The notes: a model not told the origin generated them from the sequence alone. Positions 42,815-52,673 are shown, counted from the first letter of the stretch. The stretch is 64,000 nucleotides of DNA from Clostridiales bacterium (GCA_015069575.1 SVIH01000008.1:17766-81765); one strand, 5' to 3'. Program-made: numbers and translations.

Positions 42815-43510
42815 ATGTGTTCTTTACTATCGTTTTTATTGGAACTTCGGTTTTTTATAGGACATATTGGTGATAAAAACTATTTTCCAAAACCGCTAAC
42901 AAAAAACGAAGAGAAAATACTTGTTGAAAAATTTCGTAATGGTGATCAAAGTGCTTTTGATAAACTTGTTGAACATAATATGCGTCTTGTTGCACATATA
43001 GCAAAAAAATATACTTCGGATAGATATGAATTTGATGATCTGATTTCAATTGGTTCTATTGGGTTGATTAAAGCAGTTAAATCGTTTAATTCTGATAAAA
43101 GCACACACCTTGTTACATATGCATCAAAATGTATTGATAATGAAATTCTTATGTATTTAAGAGCAACTAAAAAACAAAAAAATGAAGTTTCTTTATCTGA
43201 ACCTGTTGGTGTGGATAAAGAAGGTAACGAAGTTACGCTTATTGATATACTTAAAAGCGGAGATATTGATGTTCTTGAAAATGTAGATAATCGTTTTCAA
43301 GTTAGAAAAATGCTTTGTAAAATGAACGATGTTCTTGATGAAAGAGAAAAACGTGTTATGATATTGCGTAATGGGTTAGGGGGCAGAACCCCTCTTACAC
43401 AAAGGGAGACGGCAAAAATACTAAAAATTTCCCGGTCATATGTAAGCAGGATTGAAAAATCTGCTTTTAATAAAATTAAAAATGGAATGTGTACAGATTT
43501 TCACTTTTGA
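42815..43510 (+). CDS. sigK: Sporulation sigma factor SigK (pro-sigma-K)
   Basis: Late mother-cell sigma factor of 231 residues from ATG 42815 (RBS tggggg). The hydrophobic N-terminus (CSLLSFLLELRFFIG, about 2-16) is the expected pro-sequence, cleaved by SpoIVFB in Bacillus. Region 2 reads MRLVAHIAKKYTSDRYEFDD and SIGSIGLIKAVKSFN; region 4 reads QRETAKILKISRSYVSRIEKSA. The gene is intact: no skin-like element interrupts the SigK coding region, unlike B. subtilis and C. difficile. Confidence 0.92.
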   Translation: MCSLLSFLLELRFFIGHIGDKNYFPKPLTKNEEKILVEKFRNGDQSAFDKLVEHNMRLVAHIAKKYTSDRYEFDDLISIGSIGLIKAVKSFNSDKSTHLVTYASKCIDNEILMYLRATKKQKNEVSLSEPVGVDKEGNEVTLIDILKSGDIDVLENVDNRFQVRKMLCKMNDVLDEREKRVMILRNGLGGRTPLTQRETAKILKISRSYVSRIEKSAFNKIKNGMCTDFHF

Positions 43511-43571
43511 ATCTTAATATTATCAAATAAATAGTGTACAATAAAGTAAAGATACTTGAAGGAGTTTTATT

Positions 43572-43976
43572 ATGCGAGATAAATTTATAAAATTTATGTA
43601 TGGCAGATACGGTGTTGATGAGTTAAATAAATCAGCAGCAGTTTTTGCTATTATCCTTTCTATATTAGGGATGTTTTTTAATGGATGGATATCATTTATT
43701 TTATCTTCCTTAAGTTTTTTTACTGTTTTGATGGTTGTATTTAGAACTTTTTCACGCAATATAAATAAAAGAGTTATGGAAAATCACAAATTTCTTGCTA
43801 AAACAAATAAAATCAGGTCATGGTTGCTTTTTACTAAAACAAGATTTAATGATAGAAAATTATACAGGTATATAAAATGCCCAAATTGCAAAAATTATTC
43901 ACGCGTACCAAAGGGAAAAGGTAAAATTAAAATTACCTGCAGAGTTTGTAAAAAACAGTTTGATAAAAAAGTATAA
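43572..43976 (+). CDS. Small membrane protein with zinc ribbon
   Basis: Protein of 134 residues. The first half has two hydrophobic segments (AAVFAIILSILGMFF; FILSSLSFFTVLMVVF). The C-terminus is a zinc ribbon: CPNCKNYSRVPKGKGKI then CRVCKKQF. The topology resembles zinc-ribbon membrane proteins of unknown role in Firmicutes. RBS aaggagtt precedes the ATG. It is followed 12 nt later by the YugP-like protease gene, probably as one transcript. Confidence 0.68.
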   Translation: MRDKFIKFMYGRYGVDELNKSAAVFAIILSILGMFFNGWISFILSSLSFFTVLMVVFRTFSRNINKRVMENHKFLAKTNKIRSWLLFTKTRFNDRKLYRYIKCPNCKNYSRVPKGKGKIKITCRVCKKQFDKKV

Positions 43977-43988
43977 AAGAGGTTAATT

Positions 43989-44690
43989 ATGTTTTTTGAT
44001 TGGACATATCTTGTACTTGTTATGCCTGCGGTTATTTTTGCTTTATGGGCAAGTGCAAAAGTAAATAGCACATATAATGAATATCAGAATCAATTGAATT
44101 CTAAAAATATTACTGCTTATCAGGCAGCAAGAATGGTTCTTGATTATAACGGTTTAAATGAAGTTAAAATTGAACGGGTAAATGGTAATCTTACTGACCA
44201 TTATGATCCAAAGGCAAATGTTGTTAGATTATCAGATTCAGTATATTCAAGCACATCGACTGCCGCAATTGGTATTGCCTGCCATGAAGTAGGTCATGCT
44301 ATACAATTTGCAGAGGATTATGCGCCGGCAAAATTTCGGATGGCGATTGTACCTATTACAAATATTGGCTCTAGATTAGCGCTTCCGTTAATTTTATTAG
44401 GTGTTGTTTTCAGTGCGCTTTCACCGTTTTTTTCTAATCTTATTTACATTGGTATAGGATGTTTTGGTTTAAGCACCGTATTTCAACTTGTAACATTGCC
44501 AACGGAATTTGATGCAAGCAATAGGGCAATTTATTCAATTGAATCCAATTCTATTTTAGTTGGCGAAGAAGTTTATGGTGCTAAAAAAGTTTTAAATGCT
44601 GCTGCCCTAACTTATGTGGCAGCGTTGGCTGTTTCTCTGATGCAATTTTTAAGGCTTCTTTTAATATTTGGCGGAAGGCGCAGATCATAA
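43989..44690 (+). CDS. Membrane zinc metallopeptidase, YugP-like
   Basis: Protein of 233 residues with the zincin motif CHEVGHAIQFAEDYAP (His-Glu-x2-His near residue 97-101), three to four membrane segments (about 4-20, 125-145, 150-170, 205-225) and LPTEFDASNRA containing a possible third ligand (Glu). It belongs to the neutral zinc metallopeptidase (YugP) family of clostridia, whose substrates are not known. It follows the zinc-ribbon membrane protein gene and precedes a terminator. Confidence 0.88.
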   Translation: MFFDWTYLVLVMPAVIFALWASAKVNSTYNEYQNQLNSKNITAYQAARMVLDYNGLNEVKIERVNGNLTDHYDPKANVVRLSDSVYSSTSTAAIGIACHEVGHAIQFAEDYAPAKFRMAIVPITNIGSRLALPLILLGVVFSALSPFFSNLIYIGIGCFGLSTVFQLVTLPTEFDASNRAIYSIESNSILVGEEVYGAKKVLNAAALTYVAALAVSLMQFLRLLLIFGGRRRS

Positions 44691-44696
44691 AAAAAT

Positions 44697-44734
44697 TAAT
44701 GACCGTATTTTTTGTTTATACGGTCATTTTTTTG
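44697..44734 (+). terminator. Terminator after the YugP-like gene
   Basis: Stem AATGACCGTAT/ATACGGTCATT followed by TTTTTT. Confidence 0.85.
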
Positions 44735-44763
44735 TTTATACTTATATATAGTATGTTATTTGA

Positions 44764-44792
44764 TTGACATATTTTGGTTTTTGATATACAAT
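44764..44792 (+). promoter_or_regulatory. Sigma-A promoter for prfC
   Basis: TTGACA (44764-44769), 17 nt, TACAAT (44787-44792), 38 nt before the GTG start. Confidence 0.65.
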
Positions 44793-44829
44793 TTTATGTT
44801 GATAAAAATTGATTTTAGAGAGGTTACTT

Positions 44830-46410
44830 GTGAGTATACTGAACGAAGTAAATCGTAGACGAACTTTTGCTATTATATCTCACCCTGACGCAGGTAAAAC
44901 AACATTAACAGAAAAACTTTTACTTTACGGTGGGGCTATTCATGAAGCAGGATCAGTTAAAGCTAGAAAGACTGATCGCCATGCAGTTAGTGATTGGATG
45001 GAAATTGAAAAACAACGCGGTATTTCTGTTACAAGCAGTGTTATGTTGTTTGACTATAACGGATACCGTATAAATATTCTTGATACTCCCGGGCATCAGG
45101 ATTTCTCTGAAGATACTTACCGTACATTAGTTGCTGCCGATAGTGCAGTAATGCTTATAGATGCAGCAAAAGGTGTTGAACAACAAACAATTAAACTTTT
45201 TCAAGTTTGCCGTAAAAGAAATATTCCTATATTTACTTTTGTAAATAAACTTGACCGTGCAGGAAAAAATCCATTTGATTTGATGGATGAACTTGAAACT
45301 GTTCTTGGCATTAGAGCGTGCCCGATGAACTGGCCTATTGGTACAGATGGTGATTTTAAAGGTGTTTATCATCGCCAAAGCGGTCAAATTGAACTGTTTT
45401 CCGGCGGAAATCACGGAATGAGTAAAGTTGAATCGGTAACAGGTGATGCTAATGACCCAGAATTTACAAATATTCTTGGTGAATATCATCATAAAAAACT
45501 TATTGATGAAATTGAACTTCTTGATGTTGCAGGGGACGAATTTGATTTAGAAAGGGTTCTTTCAGGAAATCTTACGCCAATGTTTTTTGGCAGTGCTATG
45601 AATAACTTCGGCGTTCAACCTTTCCTTGAAAAGTTTTTGTCCATTACAACACCGCCTACGGCAAGGGAATCAGATACAGGAATTATTGATCCTGAAAGTG
45701 AAGATTTTACAGGCTTTATCTTTAAAATACAAGCAAATATGAATCCTGCACACAGGGATAGGGTTGCATTTATGCGCATTTGCTCGGGTAAATTCCAAAA
45801 AGGAATGACAGTTAAACTTGCAAGATGCGATAAAGAACTTAAACTTGCACAGCCACAACAGTTTATGGCACAGGAAAGGGAAACTGTTGAAGAAGCATTT
45901 GCAGGCGATATTATTGGCTTGTTTGATCCTGGCGTTTTTGCATTAGGTGATACGGTTTATACAGGTAAAAAAGTTCAGTTTGCAGGTATTCCTGTATTTG
46001 CTCCTGAACATTTTGCAAGAATTAAACCTGTTGATACTATGAAAAGAAAGCAATTTCTTAAAGGTATCACTCAACTTGCTCAAGAAGGTGCTATTCAGGT
46101 GTTTAAGGATAACACCTACACTGCAGAAGAAATTATTGTGGGTGTTGTTGGTGTTTTGCAATTTGAAGTACTTGAACACCGATTAAAGACCGAATATAAT
46201 GTTGAAATTACATCAAATCAGCTTGCATTCAGATTTATCCGCTGGTTGCCTGAGGATTGTGATATTGAAAAGTTAAGACTTTCAAGTTCAACAAGAATAG
46301 GCAAAGATTTAAAGAACAGACCTGTTGTTTTGTTTGAAAATGATTGGTCAATGCGATGGGCTGAGGAAAATAATAAAGGACTTACACTTTTTGACGTAAC
46401 AGACCGTTAA
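44830..46410 (+). CDS. prfC: Peptide chain release factor 3
   Basis: GTPase that recycles RF1 and RF2. Protein of 526 residues starting at GTG 44830, 6 nt after AGAGAGG; the next in-frame codons read [17 protein letters not shown]1 is [15 protein letters not shown], then [11 protein letters not shown] (switch I), [15 protein letters not shown] (G3) and [12 protein letters not shown] (G4), followed by the domain 2 and 3 regions. RF3 length and the [19 protein letters not shown] insert distinguish it from EF-G. Confidence 0.95.
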   Translation: MSILNEVNRRRTFAIISHPDAGKTTLTEKLLLYGGAIHEAGSVKARKTDRHAVSDWMEIEKQRGISVTSSVMLFDYNGYRINILDTPGHQDFSEDTYRTLVAADSAVMLIDAAKGVEQQTIKLFQVCRKRNIPIFTFVNKLDRAGKNPFDLMDELETVLGIRACPMNWPIGTDGDFKGVYHRQSGQIELFSGGNHGMSKVESVTGDANDPEFTNILGEYHHKKLIDEIELLDVAGDEFDLERVLSGNLTPMFFGSAMNNFGVQPFLEKFLSITTPPTARESDTGIIDPESEDFTGFIFKIQANMNPAHRDRVAFMRICSGKFQKGMTVKLARCDKELKLAQPQQFMAQERETVEEAFAGDIIGLFDPGVFALGDTVYTGKKVQFAGIPVFAPEHFARIKPVDTMKRKQFLKGITQLAQEGAIQVFKDNTYTAEEIIVGVVGVLQFEVLEHRLKTEYNVEITSNQLAFRFIRWLPEDCDIEKLRLSSSTRIGKDLKNRPVVLFENDWSMRWAEENNKGLTLFDVTDR

Positions 46411-46416
46411 AGTTAA

Positions 46417-46445
46417 TTGACAATTATAGCCAATTATTGTATTAT
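46417..46445 (+). promoter_or_regulatory. Sigma-A promoter for pgk-tpiA-gpmI
   Basis: TTGACA (46417-46422), 17 nt, TATTAT (46440-46445), 63 nt before pgk. Confidence 0.72.
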
Positions 46446-46508
46446 ATTTACGGTAAAAAATGTGAATTTTCACATAAAATTATATATTTTTTAGTGGAGG
46501 GTAAATTT

Positions 46509-47693
46509 ATGAACAAAAAGACTGTTAAAGACATTGATGTTAATGGTAAAAAAGTACTTGTCAGGGTTGACTTTAATGTTCCTCTTGACGAAAACAAAAA
46601 CATTACTGATGAAACAAGAATCAATGCTGCACTTCCTACAATCAAGTATCTTCTTGAAAATGGTGCTGCTGTAATTCTTTGCTCACACCTTGGCAGACCT
46701 AAGGGAGAATTCAATATGAAATATTCACTTGCTCCTGTTGCTGCAAGGCTTGAAGAAATTTTCCCAGGAATCGTAACTTTTGCAAGTGATGTTATTGGCG
46801 AAAGCGCTGATAAGGCTGTTGCTGATATTAAGGCAGGACAGATTGTTCTTCTTGAAAACCTTCGTTTCCACGCTGAAGAAGAAAAGAACAATGCTGATTT
46901 TGCAAAAAAACTTGCATCATATGCTGAAATTTATGTAAACGATGCATTTGGTACTGCACACCGTGCACATGCTTCAACTGCAGGCGTTGCTGATTACCTT
47001 CCCGCTGTTGCAGGTTTCCTTATTGGTAAGGAACTTGATATTATGGGTAAGGCACTTGAAAATCCTGAAAGACCTTTTGTTGCTATTCTTGGCGGTAAAA
47101 AGGTTTCCGATAAAATTGGTGTTATCAACAATCTTTTAGAAAAGGTTGATACTTTAATTATCGGTGGTGCTATGGCTTATACTTTCTTTAAGGCTATGGG
47201 TCTTGAAATCGGTAAGAGTCTTCTTGAAGAAGAAAAGATTGAACTTGCAAAAAGTTTAATTGAAAAAGCACAGGCTAAAGGTGTAAATCTTCTTCTTCCT
47301 ATTGATACACTTGTTGCTGATAAGTTTGGTGAAGACGCTAATGTTAAGAGTGTTGACCGCGATCAGATTCCTGCTGATTGGGAAGGTCTTGATATTGGAG
47401 AAAAAACACGTGTACTTTTTGCAGATGCAGTAAAGAATGCAAAAACAGTTATCTGGAACGGACCTATGGGCGTTTTTGAAATTGAAAAATTTGCAGGTGG
47501 TACAAAGGCAGTTGCCGCTGCTCTTGCAGAGTGTGAAGGCACAACAATTATTGGTGGTGGCGATTCTGCTGCTGCAGTTGAACAGCTTGGTTATGCTGAT
47601 AAGATGAGCCATATCTCAACAGGTGGCGGTGCTTCACTTGAATTCCTTGAAGGTCTTGAACTTCCTGGTGTAGCCGCACTTAACGATAAATAA
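46509..47693 (+). CDS. pgk: Phosphoglycerate kinase
   Basis: Glycolytic ATP-forming step, 1,3-bisphosphoglycerate to 3-phosphoglycerate. Protein of 394 residues from ATG 46509 (RBS gtggagggt). Family motifs: [90 protein letters not shown] and the phosphate-binding [13 protein letters not shown]. It is followed 13 nt later by tpiA. Confidence 0.98.
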   Translation: MNKKTVKDIDVNGKKVLVRVDFNVPLDENKNITDETRINAALPTIKYLLENGAAVILCSHLGRPKGEFNMKYSLAPVAARLEEIFPGIVTFASDVIGESADKAVADIKAGQIVLLENLRFHAEEEKNNADFAKKLASYAEIYVNDAFGTAHRAHASTAGVADYLPAVAGFLIGKELDIMGKALENPERPFVAILGGKKVSDKIGVINNLLEKVDTLIIGGAMAYTFFKAMGLEIGKSLLEEEKIELAKSLIEKAQAKGVNLLLPIDTLVADKFGEDANVKSVDRDQIPADWEGLDIGEKTRVLFADAVKNAKTVIWNGPMGVFEIEKFAGGTKAVAAALAECEGTTIIGGGDSAAAVEQLGYADKMSHISTGGGASLEFLEGLELPGVAALNDK

Positions 47694-47706
47694 GGGGGAC
47701 AATATA

Positions 47707-48468
47707 ATGCGTAAACCTATTATTGCAGGTAACTGGAAAATGAACAATACTCCAACACAAGCAGTTGAACTTATTGAGGCTATTAAGCCCTTAGTAAAGG
47801 ATGCTAAATGTGATGTTGTAGTTTGCCCAACATTCGTTTGCCTTGATGCTGCTTCAAAAGCTCTTGATGGTGCAAACATTGGTCTTGGTGCACAAAATAT
47901 TCACTTTGAAGAAAAAGGTGCTTTCACAGGTGAAATTTCAGCAGCAATGCTTAACGAACTTAATGTTAAATATGCTGTAATCGGCCACAGTGAACGCCGT
48001 CAGTATTTTGGTGAAACTGATGAAGTAGTTGCAAAACGTTCACTTGCAGCTATTAATGCAGGCATTACACCTATCATTTGCGTTGGCGAACTTCTTGAAG
48101 AACGCCAGAGCGGTACAACTTTTGATGTTGTTAAAACTCAGACTGTTAAGGCTCTTGAACTTATGAGCGCTGATCAGGTTAAGAAAAGCGTAATTGCTTA
48201 TGAACCTGTTTGGGCAATCGGTACAGGCCTTACTGCAACAAGCGAACAGGCTGAAGAAGTTATTGCATTTATCCGTGCAACCGTTAAAGATATGTTTGAT
48301 GTTGCAACTGCTGAAGAAGTTCGTATTCAGTACGGTGGTTCAATGAACGCTAAGAATGCTGCAGAACTTATGGCAATGCCCAACATTGATGGCGGTCTTA
48401 TCGGTGGTGCATCACTTAAAGCACCTGATTTTGCTGCTATTGTTGAAGCTGCTTCAAAAGAAGCTTAA
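47707..48468 (+). CDS. tpiA: Triosephosphate isomerase
   Basis: Interconverts DHAP and glyceraldehyde 3-phosphate. Protein of 253 residues; N-terminus [16 protein letters not shown] with catalytic Lys, electrophile His in [14 protein letters not shown], catalytic Glu in [15 protein letters not shown], and loop region [17 protein letters not shown] aaggggga precedes the ATG. It lies between pgk and gpmI; a hairpin after it may lower gpmI expression. Confidence 0.98.
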   Translation: MRKPIIAGNWKMNNTPTQAVELIEAIKPLVKDAKCDVVVCPTFVCLDAASKALDGANIGLGAQNIHFEEKGAFTGEISAAMLNELNVKYAVIGHSERRQYFGETDEVVAKRSLAAINAGITPIICVGELLEERQSGTTFDVVKTQTVKALELMSADQVKKSVIAYEPVWAIGTGLTATSEQAEEVIAFIRATVKDMFDVATAEEVRIQYGGSMNAKNAAELMAMPNIDGGLIGGASLKAPDFAAIVEAASKEA

Positions 48469-48473
48469 TTTTA

Positions 48474-48514
48474 ATGGCTGTCCTACTTATAAAGTTGTGA
48501 CAGCCATATTTTTG
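48474..48514 (+). terminator. Hairpin between tpiA and gpmI (attenuator-like)
   Basis: Nine-bp stem ATGGCTGTC/GACAGCCAT (48474-48482 and 48499-48507), then ATTTTT. No separate promoter was seen before gpmI, so it probably lowers rather than ends transcription. Confidence 0.65.
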
Positions 48515-48525
48515 TGAGGTAATTT

Positions 48526-50040
48526 ATGAAAAAACCTGTTGTTTTATGTATAATGGATGGATTTGGAATTTCTGAAATAAATGAAGGTAACGCCATTTAT
48601 TCAGCAAAAACACCAAATTTAACAAAAATCTTTAAAGAAAATCCTTTTACAACCATTGGCGCGTCAGGTCTTGATGTAGGTCTTCCTGATGGTCAGATGG
48701 GTAATAGTGAAGTAGGACACACCAATATCGGTGCAGGTCGCGTTGTTTATCAGATGCTTGTTAAAATTTCAAAAGATATTAAGGAAGGAACTTTCTTTAA
48801 TATTGATGTATTAAAAGACGCTATGGATAACTGCAAACAGAATGATACAGCACTCCACTTAATTGGCTTATTATCTGATGGTGGTGTTCATAGTCATATT
48901 GAACATCTTTATGGCTTATTGGAAATGGCTAAAAAGATGGCACTTAAGAAAGTCTATGTTCACTGCTTAATGGATGGCAGAGATGTTTCAACAACAAGCG
49001 GTGTTGGTTTTATTAAAGACCTTCAGGCTAAAATGGATGAACTTGGCGTTGGCGAAATTGCAACTATTATGGGTAGATACTATGCTATGGATCGTGACTT
49101 TGCATGGGATAGAGTTGAAAAGGCTTACGCAGCTATGGTTTATGGCGAAGGTAATATAAATTTTGATGCAGTTGACGTAATGAAAAATTCTTACGCTAAT
49201 GGTGTAACTGATGAATTTATAATTCCTACAGTTGTTAATAAAGATGGAATGATTAAAGCAGGGGATAGTATTGTTTCCTTTAACTTCCGTCCTGACCGTG
49301 CAAGACAATTTACACGTACATTTGTTGATGAAGCATTTGATGGATTTAACCGCAAAAATGGATTTTTACCTGTTAAGTATGTTTGTATGACTCAGTATGA
49401 TGAAACGATGCCTAATGTCACTGTTGCTTATCCCCCTGAAGAACTTAAAATGACTTTAGGTGAATTCCTTGCATCAAAAAATATGACTCAGCTTCGTATT
49501 GCTGAAACACAAAAATATGCCCATGTTACATTCTTCTTTAATGGCGGTGAAGAAAAAACTTTTGATGGGGAAGATAGAGTTCTGATTAAATCTCCTGATG
49601 TTCCTACCTTTGATCTTCAACCTGAAATGAGCGCTTATCCCGTTTGCGATGAAGTTTGCCAAAAGATTTTATCAGGTAAGTATGATGTTATAATTCTTAA
49701 CTTTGCAAACTGTGATATGGTTGGTCATACAGGGGTTTTTGATGCCGCTGTTAAGGCTGTTGAAGCAGTTGATGAATGTGTTGGCAAAATTATTGATGTA
49801 ACTAATAAAATGAATGGTGTAGTAATTATTACTGCTGACCATGGAAATGCTGATTGTATGATTGGTGAAGATGGAAAACCTTTTACACCTCATACTACAA
49901 ATAAAGTTCCTTTCTGCGTTGTTGGCTATGAGTGTTCAGTTAAAGATGGTGGCAGGCTTGCAGATATTGCGCCTTCTATTATTAAAATTCTTGGATTAGA
50001 ACAACCCAAAGAAATGACGGGTGAAAGTATTATATTATAA
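48526..50040 (+). CDS. gpmI: 2,3-bisphosphoglycerate-independent phosphoglycerate mutase
   Basis: Mn-dependent mutase for 3- to 2-phosphoglycerate. Protein of 504 residues: alkaline phosphatase-like start VVLCIMDGFGISEINEGNAI with metal Asp, phosphorylated Ser in PDGQMGNSEVGHTNIGAG, substrate loop MDGRDVSTTSGVGF, MGRYYAMDRDFAWDR, NFRPDRARQ, later NCDMVGHTGVFDAAVKAV and TADHGNADCM with metal ligands. RBS gtgaggta precedes the ATG. Confidence 0.97.
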   Translation: MKKPVVLCIMDGFGISEINEGNAIYSAKTPNLTKIFKENPFTTIGASGLDVGLPDGQMGNSEVGHTNIGAGRVVYQMLVKISKDIKEGTFFNIDVLKDAMDNCKQNDTALHLIGLLSDGGVHSHIEHLYGLLEMAKKMALKKVYVHCLMDGRDVSTTSGVGFIKDLQAKMDELGVGEIATIMGRYYAMDRDFAWDRVEKAYAAMVYGEGNINFDAVDVMKNSYANGVTDEFIIPTVVNKDGMIKAGDSIVSFNFRPDRARQFTRTFVDEAFDGFNRKNGFLPVKYVCMTQYDETMPNVTVAYPPEELKMTLGEFLASKNMTQLRIAETQKYAHVTFFFNGGEEKTFDGEDRVLIKSPDVPTFDLQPEMSAYPVCDEVCQKILSGKYDVIILNFANCDMVGHTGVFDAAVKAVEAVDECVGKIIDVTNKMNGVVIITADHGNADCMIGEDGKPFTPHTTNKVPFCVVGYECSVKDGGRLADIAPSIIKILGLEQPKEMTGESIIL

Positions 50041-50047
50041 AAATAAT

Positions 50048-50085
50048 GCACCTGTGTGAAATTTTGCACAGGTGTAATTTTTTTC
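50048..50085 (+). terminator. Terminator after gpmI
   Basis: Stem CACCTGTG/CACAGGTG with a short loop, followed by a T run. The next promoter's -35 begins right after it. Confidence 0.82.
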
Positions 50086-50114
50086 TTGACAAAATTGCAT
50101 AAACGATGTAATAT
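50086..50114 (+). promoter_or_regulatory. Sigma-A promoter for the DegV gene
   Basis: TTGACA (50086-50091), 17 nt, TAATAT (50109-50114). About 70 nt of leader before the ATG. Confidence 0.65.
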
Positions 50115-50183
50115 AGTATTGAAAACTATGTTATGTGTTTGTACAAAACTGTAGATGCATGTCAAAAAAAGGAGAAAATAATT

Positions 50184-51050
50184 ATGATACGATTAATATG
50201 TGATGTTTGTGCTGATATTCCTGTTGAAATTGCAAAAGTGCGTAATATTATAATGATGCCAATGACATTAAGTGTAAATAATAGCGAACAAAAATATTCT
50301 GCTGAAAATTTTGACGCTAAAGAATTTTATGATGGAATGCGCAATGGTAATATTTGTAGTACAAGTCAGATAAACGCTGATAGTTACATTAATTTTTTTA
50401 CCCCATATTTACAAAATGGTGATGATATTATATATGTTTGTTTATCATCAGGGTTAAGTGGTAGTTATAATAATTCATTAATTGCTATAGATGAATTAAA
50501 AAAAGAATTTACAAATTGTAAGATTCATTCTATTGATTCTCTTGGTGCATCGCTTGGTGAAGGTTTATTAGTTTTAAAAATTGCTCAAAAGATTAAAGAA
50601 AACTGTTCTTTTGATGATATTGTTAAGTATGCTGAAGAAATTAAACATAATGTAATGCTTTGGTTTACAGTTGATGATTTAAAATATTTATTACAAGGTG
50701 GTCGTGTTTCTAAAACAAGCGCTATTGTTGGAACTTTACTTAATATTAAGCCTGTTTTACAATGTAATGCAGAAGGAAAGCTTGTTCCTTATCAAAAGGT
50801 TCGTGGCAGAAAAAAAGCAATAAAAGCTCTTGTTGAATGTATGAATGAATATGGTTTGGATATTGATAATCAAGAAATATGTATAAGCCATTGTGATGCA
50901 TTGGAAGATGCAATTATACTTCAAAATGAAATTTCAAGTATTTATCCCAACTGTACATTTGTTATTGGTCAGATAGGGGCTGTAATAGGCTCTCATTCCG
51001 GTCCTGGAACATTAGCATTGTTTTTCATAGGTGAGAAACGATTTGTTTAA
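50184..51050 (+). CDS. DegV family fatty-acid-binding protein
   Basis: Protein of 288 residues from ATG 50184 (RBS aaggagaa). DegV proteins such as FakB bind a fatty acid and present it to the kinase FakA. Motifs present: ICDVCADIPVEIAKV at the N-terminus, STSQINADSY near 70, SSGLSGSYNNSL near 100 and GGRVSKTSAIVGTLLNIKPV near 170, and HSGPGTLALFF near the end. The N-terminus has C-D-V-C where many have D-S-T-A/S. No fakA is nearby. Confidence 0.92.
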   Translation: MIRLICDVCADIPVEIAKVRNIIMMPMTLSVNNSEQKYSAENFDAKEFYDGMRNGNICSTSQINADSYINFFTPYLQNGDDIIYVCLSSGLSGSYNNSLIAIDELKKEFTNCKIHSIDSLGASLGEGLLVLKIAQKIKENCSFDDIVKYAEEIKHNVMLWFTVDDLKYLLQGGRVSKTSAIVGTLLNIKPVLQCNAEGKLVPYQKVRGRKKAIKALVECMNEYGLDIDNQEICISHCDALEDAIILQNEISSIYPNCTFVIGQIGAVIGSHSGPGTLALFFIGEKRFV

Positions 51051-51060
51051 ATGTAATATA

Positions 51061-51089
51061 TTGACAAAACATATTACTTGAATTATACT
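51061..51089 (+). promoter_or_regulatory. Sigma-A promoter for the M20 peptidase gene
   Basis: TTGACA (51061-51066), 17 nt, TATACT (51084-51089). Predicted start near 51096 is exactly at the base of the hairpin at 51097-51128. Confidence 0.6.
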
Positions 51090-51096
51090 ATAAATA

Positions 51097-51128
51097 ACGC
51101 TTCTGCTTTTTAGCGGGAGCTTTTTTTG
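51097..51128 (+). terminator. Terminator-like hairpin in the M20 leader
   Basis: Stem GCTTCTGC/GCGGGAGC (with G-U pairs) followed by seven T, between the promoter and the RBS (aaaggaac). It may end degV transcription, or attenuate the M20 gene. Confidence 0.6.
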
Positions 51129-51143
51129 TAAAGGAACTTGATT

Positions 51144-52295
51144 ATGGATTACAAGTATTTGTTTAATACTATTGATGAACTTGATCAGGAATTTATTCAA
51201 AGATGGGTTGATATTTCTAACATTGAAAGCCCTACTGTTTGTAAGGAAGGCAATGATAAAATTGGTGAGTATTTTGTAAACATTGCAAAAGAATATGGTT
51301 GGAAAATCGATGTGCTCGAAAACGAATTTTCAGGCAATGTTGTATGCATTACAATGAATCCGGATGTTGATGCACAACCTATTTCGTTATCAGGCCATAT
51401 TGATACTGTACATGCTATTGGTAGCTTTGGTAATCCGCCTGTTAGAATCGAAGACGGAAAAATCTACGGTCCTGGCGTTATGGATTGTAAAGGTGGAACT
51501 GTTGCTGCACTTCAAGCGATGGTTGCCCTTCATAAAATAGGGTTTAATAAACGCCCTGTAAAACTCCTGCTTCAAACAGACGAAGAGGTTAATAGTATGC
51601 AAAGTAAAAAAGCAACTATTAATTATATTATTGAACAAGCAAAGGGTTCGATAGGTTTTTTAAATCTTGAGAGTTGTATGCCAGGTTATGCAGTATTATG
51701 GCGTAAGGGCATTGCGCGGTATAAGGTTGATATTAAGGGCAAATCAATACACGCTTCCCGTTGTGTAAGTGATTGTGCAAACGCTATTTTAGAAGCAGCA
51801 CACAAGATAATTGAATTTGAAAAATTTAAAGATGTTGAAGGAATTACATGTAACTGTGGAATAATAAATGGGGGAACAAGTGCAAATACTGTGCCGGATT
51901 ATTGCTCATTTATTGCAGAGTACAGATTCTATAACGATAAAGAACTGGAGCAACTTGATAAAGTCACATATGATATTGTTAACAAATCATTTGTTGAAGG
52001 CACTACTGCAACGGTTGAAAGAATCGGGTTAAGGGTTGCAATGGAAAAATGTGACCGTAATTTTGATCTTCTTGATAAAATGAATGAAATTTATAAAAAA
52101 GTGGGTTTACCTATTTTAACAGCAAGATTAAGTCTTGGTGGATCTGATGCGGCAGACATTACACATGCAGGTATTCCTTGTATTGATTCTATTGGCGTTA
52201 CAGGTGATTTTATTCATACGCCTAAAGAATTTGCATATATTGGTTCTTTAAATGAAGCAGCAAAAAGAATAGCTTCAGTTGTGTATTTTTTATAA
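51144..52295 (+). CDS. M20 family metallopeptidase
   Basis: Zinc aminoacylase/dipeptidase-type enzyme of 383 residues. Metal site residues are in LSGHIDTVHAIG (His, near 78), GPGVMDCKGGT (bridging Asp, near 110), TDEEVNS (catalytic Glu, near 145), and the final His in DFIHTPKEFAYI near 355. The dimerisation lid lies at about 180-290. It resembles ArgE/DapE/YgeY-type enzymes; substrate not assigned. ATG 51144 follows aaggaac; a TTG two codons earlier is unlikely. Confidence 0.92.
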   Translation: MDYKYLFNTIDELDQEFIQRWVDISNIESPTVCKEGNDKIGEYFVNIAKEYGWKIDVLENEFSGNVVCITMNPDVDAQPISLSGHIDTVHAIGSFGNPPVRIEDGKIYGPGVMDCKGGTVAALQAMVALHKIGFNKRPVKLLLQTDEEVNSMQSKKATINYIIEQAKGSIGFLNLESCMPGYAVLWRKGIARYKVDIKGKSIHASRCVSDCANAILEAAHKIIEFEKFKDVEGITCNCGIINGGTSANTVPDYCSFIAEYRFYNDKELEQLDKVTYDIVNKSFVEGTTATVERIGLRVAMEKCDRNFDLLDKMNEIYKKVGLPILTARLSLGGSDAADITHAGIPCIDSIGVTGDFIHTPKEFAYIGSLNEAAKRIASVVYFL

Positions 52296-52316
52296 AACAA
52301 AGGAGAGTTAATATTT

Positions 52317-52589
52317 ATGAATTTTAATTTTGACTTTAAATCGTTGATTAATCTTGATACAACATATGGTAAAAAACTGGTAACAATTGTTTATTATTTA
52401 ATGACTGTTGTAATTGTTGTAAATACTGTTGTTTCATTCATCGCAGGTATTGCTAGTATTGCAAATGGTTTTATAATAAACGGTCTTGGTAATATTCTTT
52501 TTTGTGTTCCGCTTGCTATTGTTTATTTTCTTATCCTTCGCGTTGTTTGTGAACTTGTTAACGCAATTTTTGAACATTGCGGAAAATAA
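52317..52589 (+). CDS. Small membrane protein, DUF4282-like
   Basis: Protein of 90 residues with two strong transmembrane segments (LVTIVYYLMTVVIVVNTVVS and LGNILFCVPLAIVYFLILR) followed by VCELVNAIFEHCG. The layout of N-terminal soluble part, two spans and R-x2-CEL tail resembles DUF4282 proteins. Function is unknown. RBS aaggaga precedes the ATG, 21 nt after the M20 gene. Confidence 0.65.
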   Translation: MNFNFDFKSLINLDTTYGKKLVTIVYYLMTVVIVVNTVVSFIAGIASIANGFIINGLGNILFCVPLAIVYFLILRVVCELVNAIFEHCGK

Positions 52590-52600
52590 TCAAAAAGTGC

Positions 52601-52629
52601 TTGACACAAAGTAAAATATAAAGTATCAT
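52601..52629 (+). promoter_or_regulatory. Sigma-A promoter for rplM-rpsI
   Basis: TTGACA (52601-52606), 17 nt, TATCAT (52624-52629). About 38 nt of leader before rplM. Confidence 0.78.
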
Positions 52630-52673
52630 AATAAAGCTTGTTATAAAGCAACATTATTTTTGGAGGTATTGCT

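Noticed and set aside
45127..45492. A 121-codon minus-strand frame
   Set aside because: Antisense shadow of prfC without RBS or recognisable motifs.
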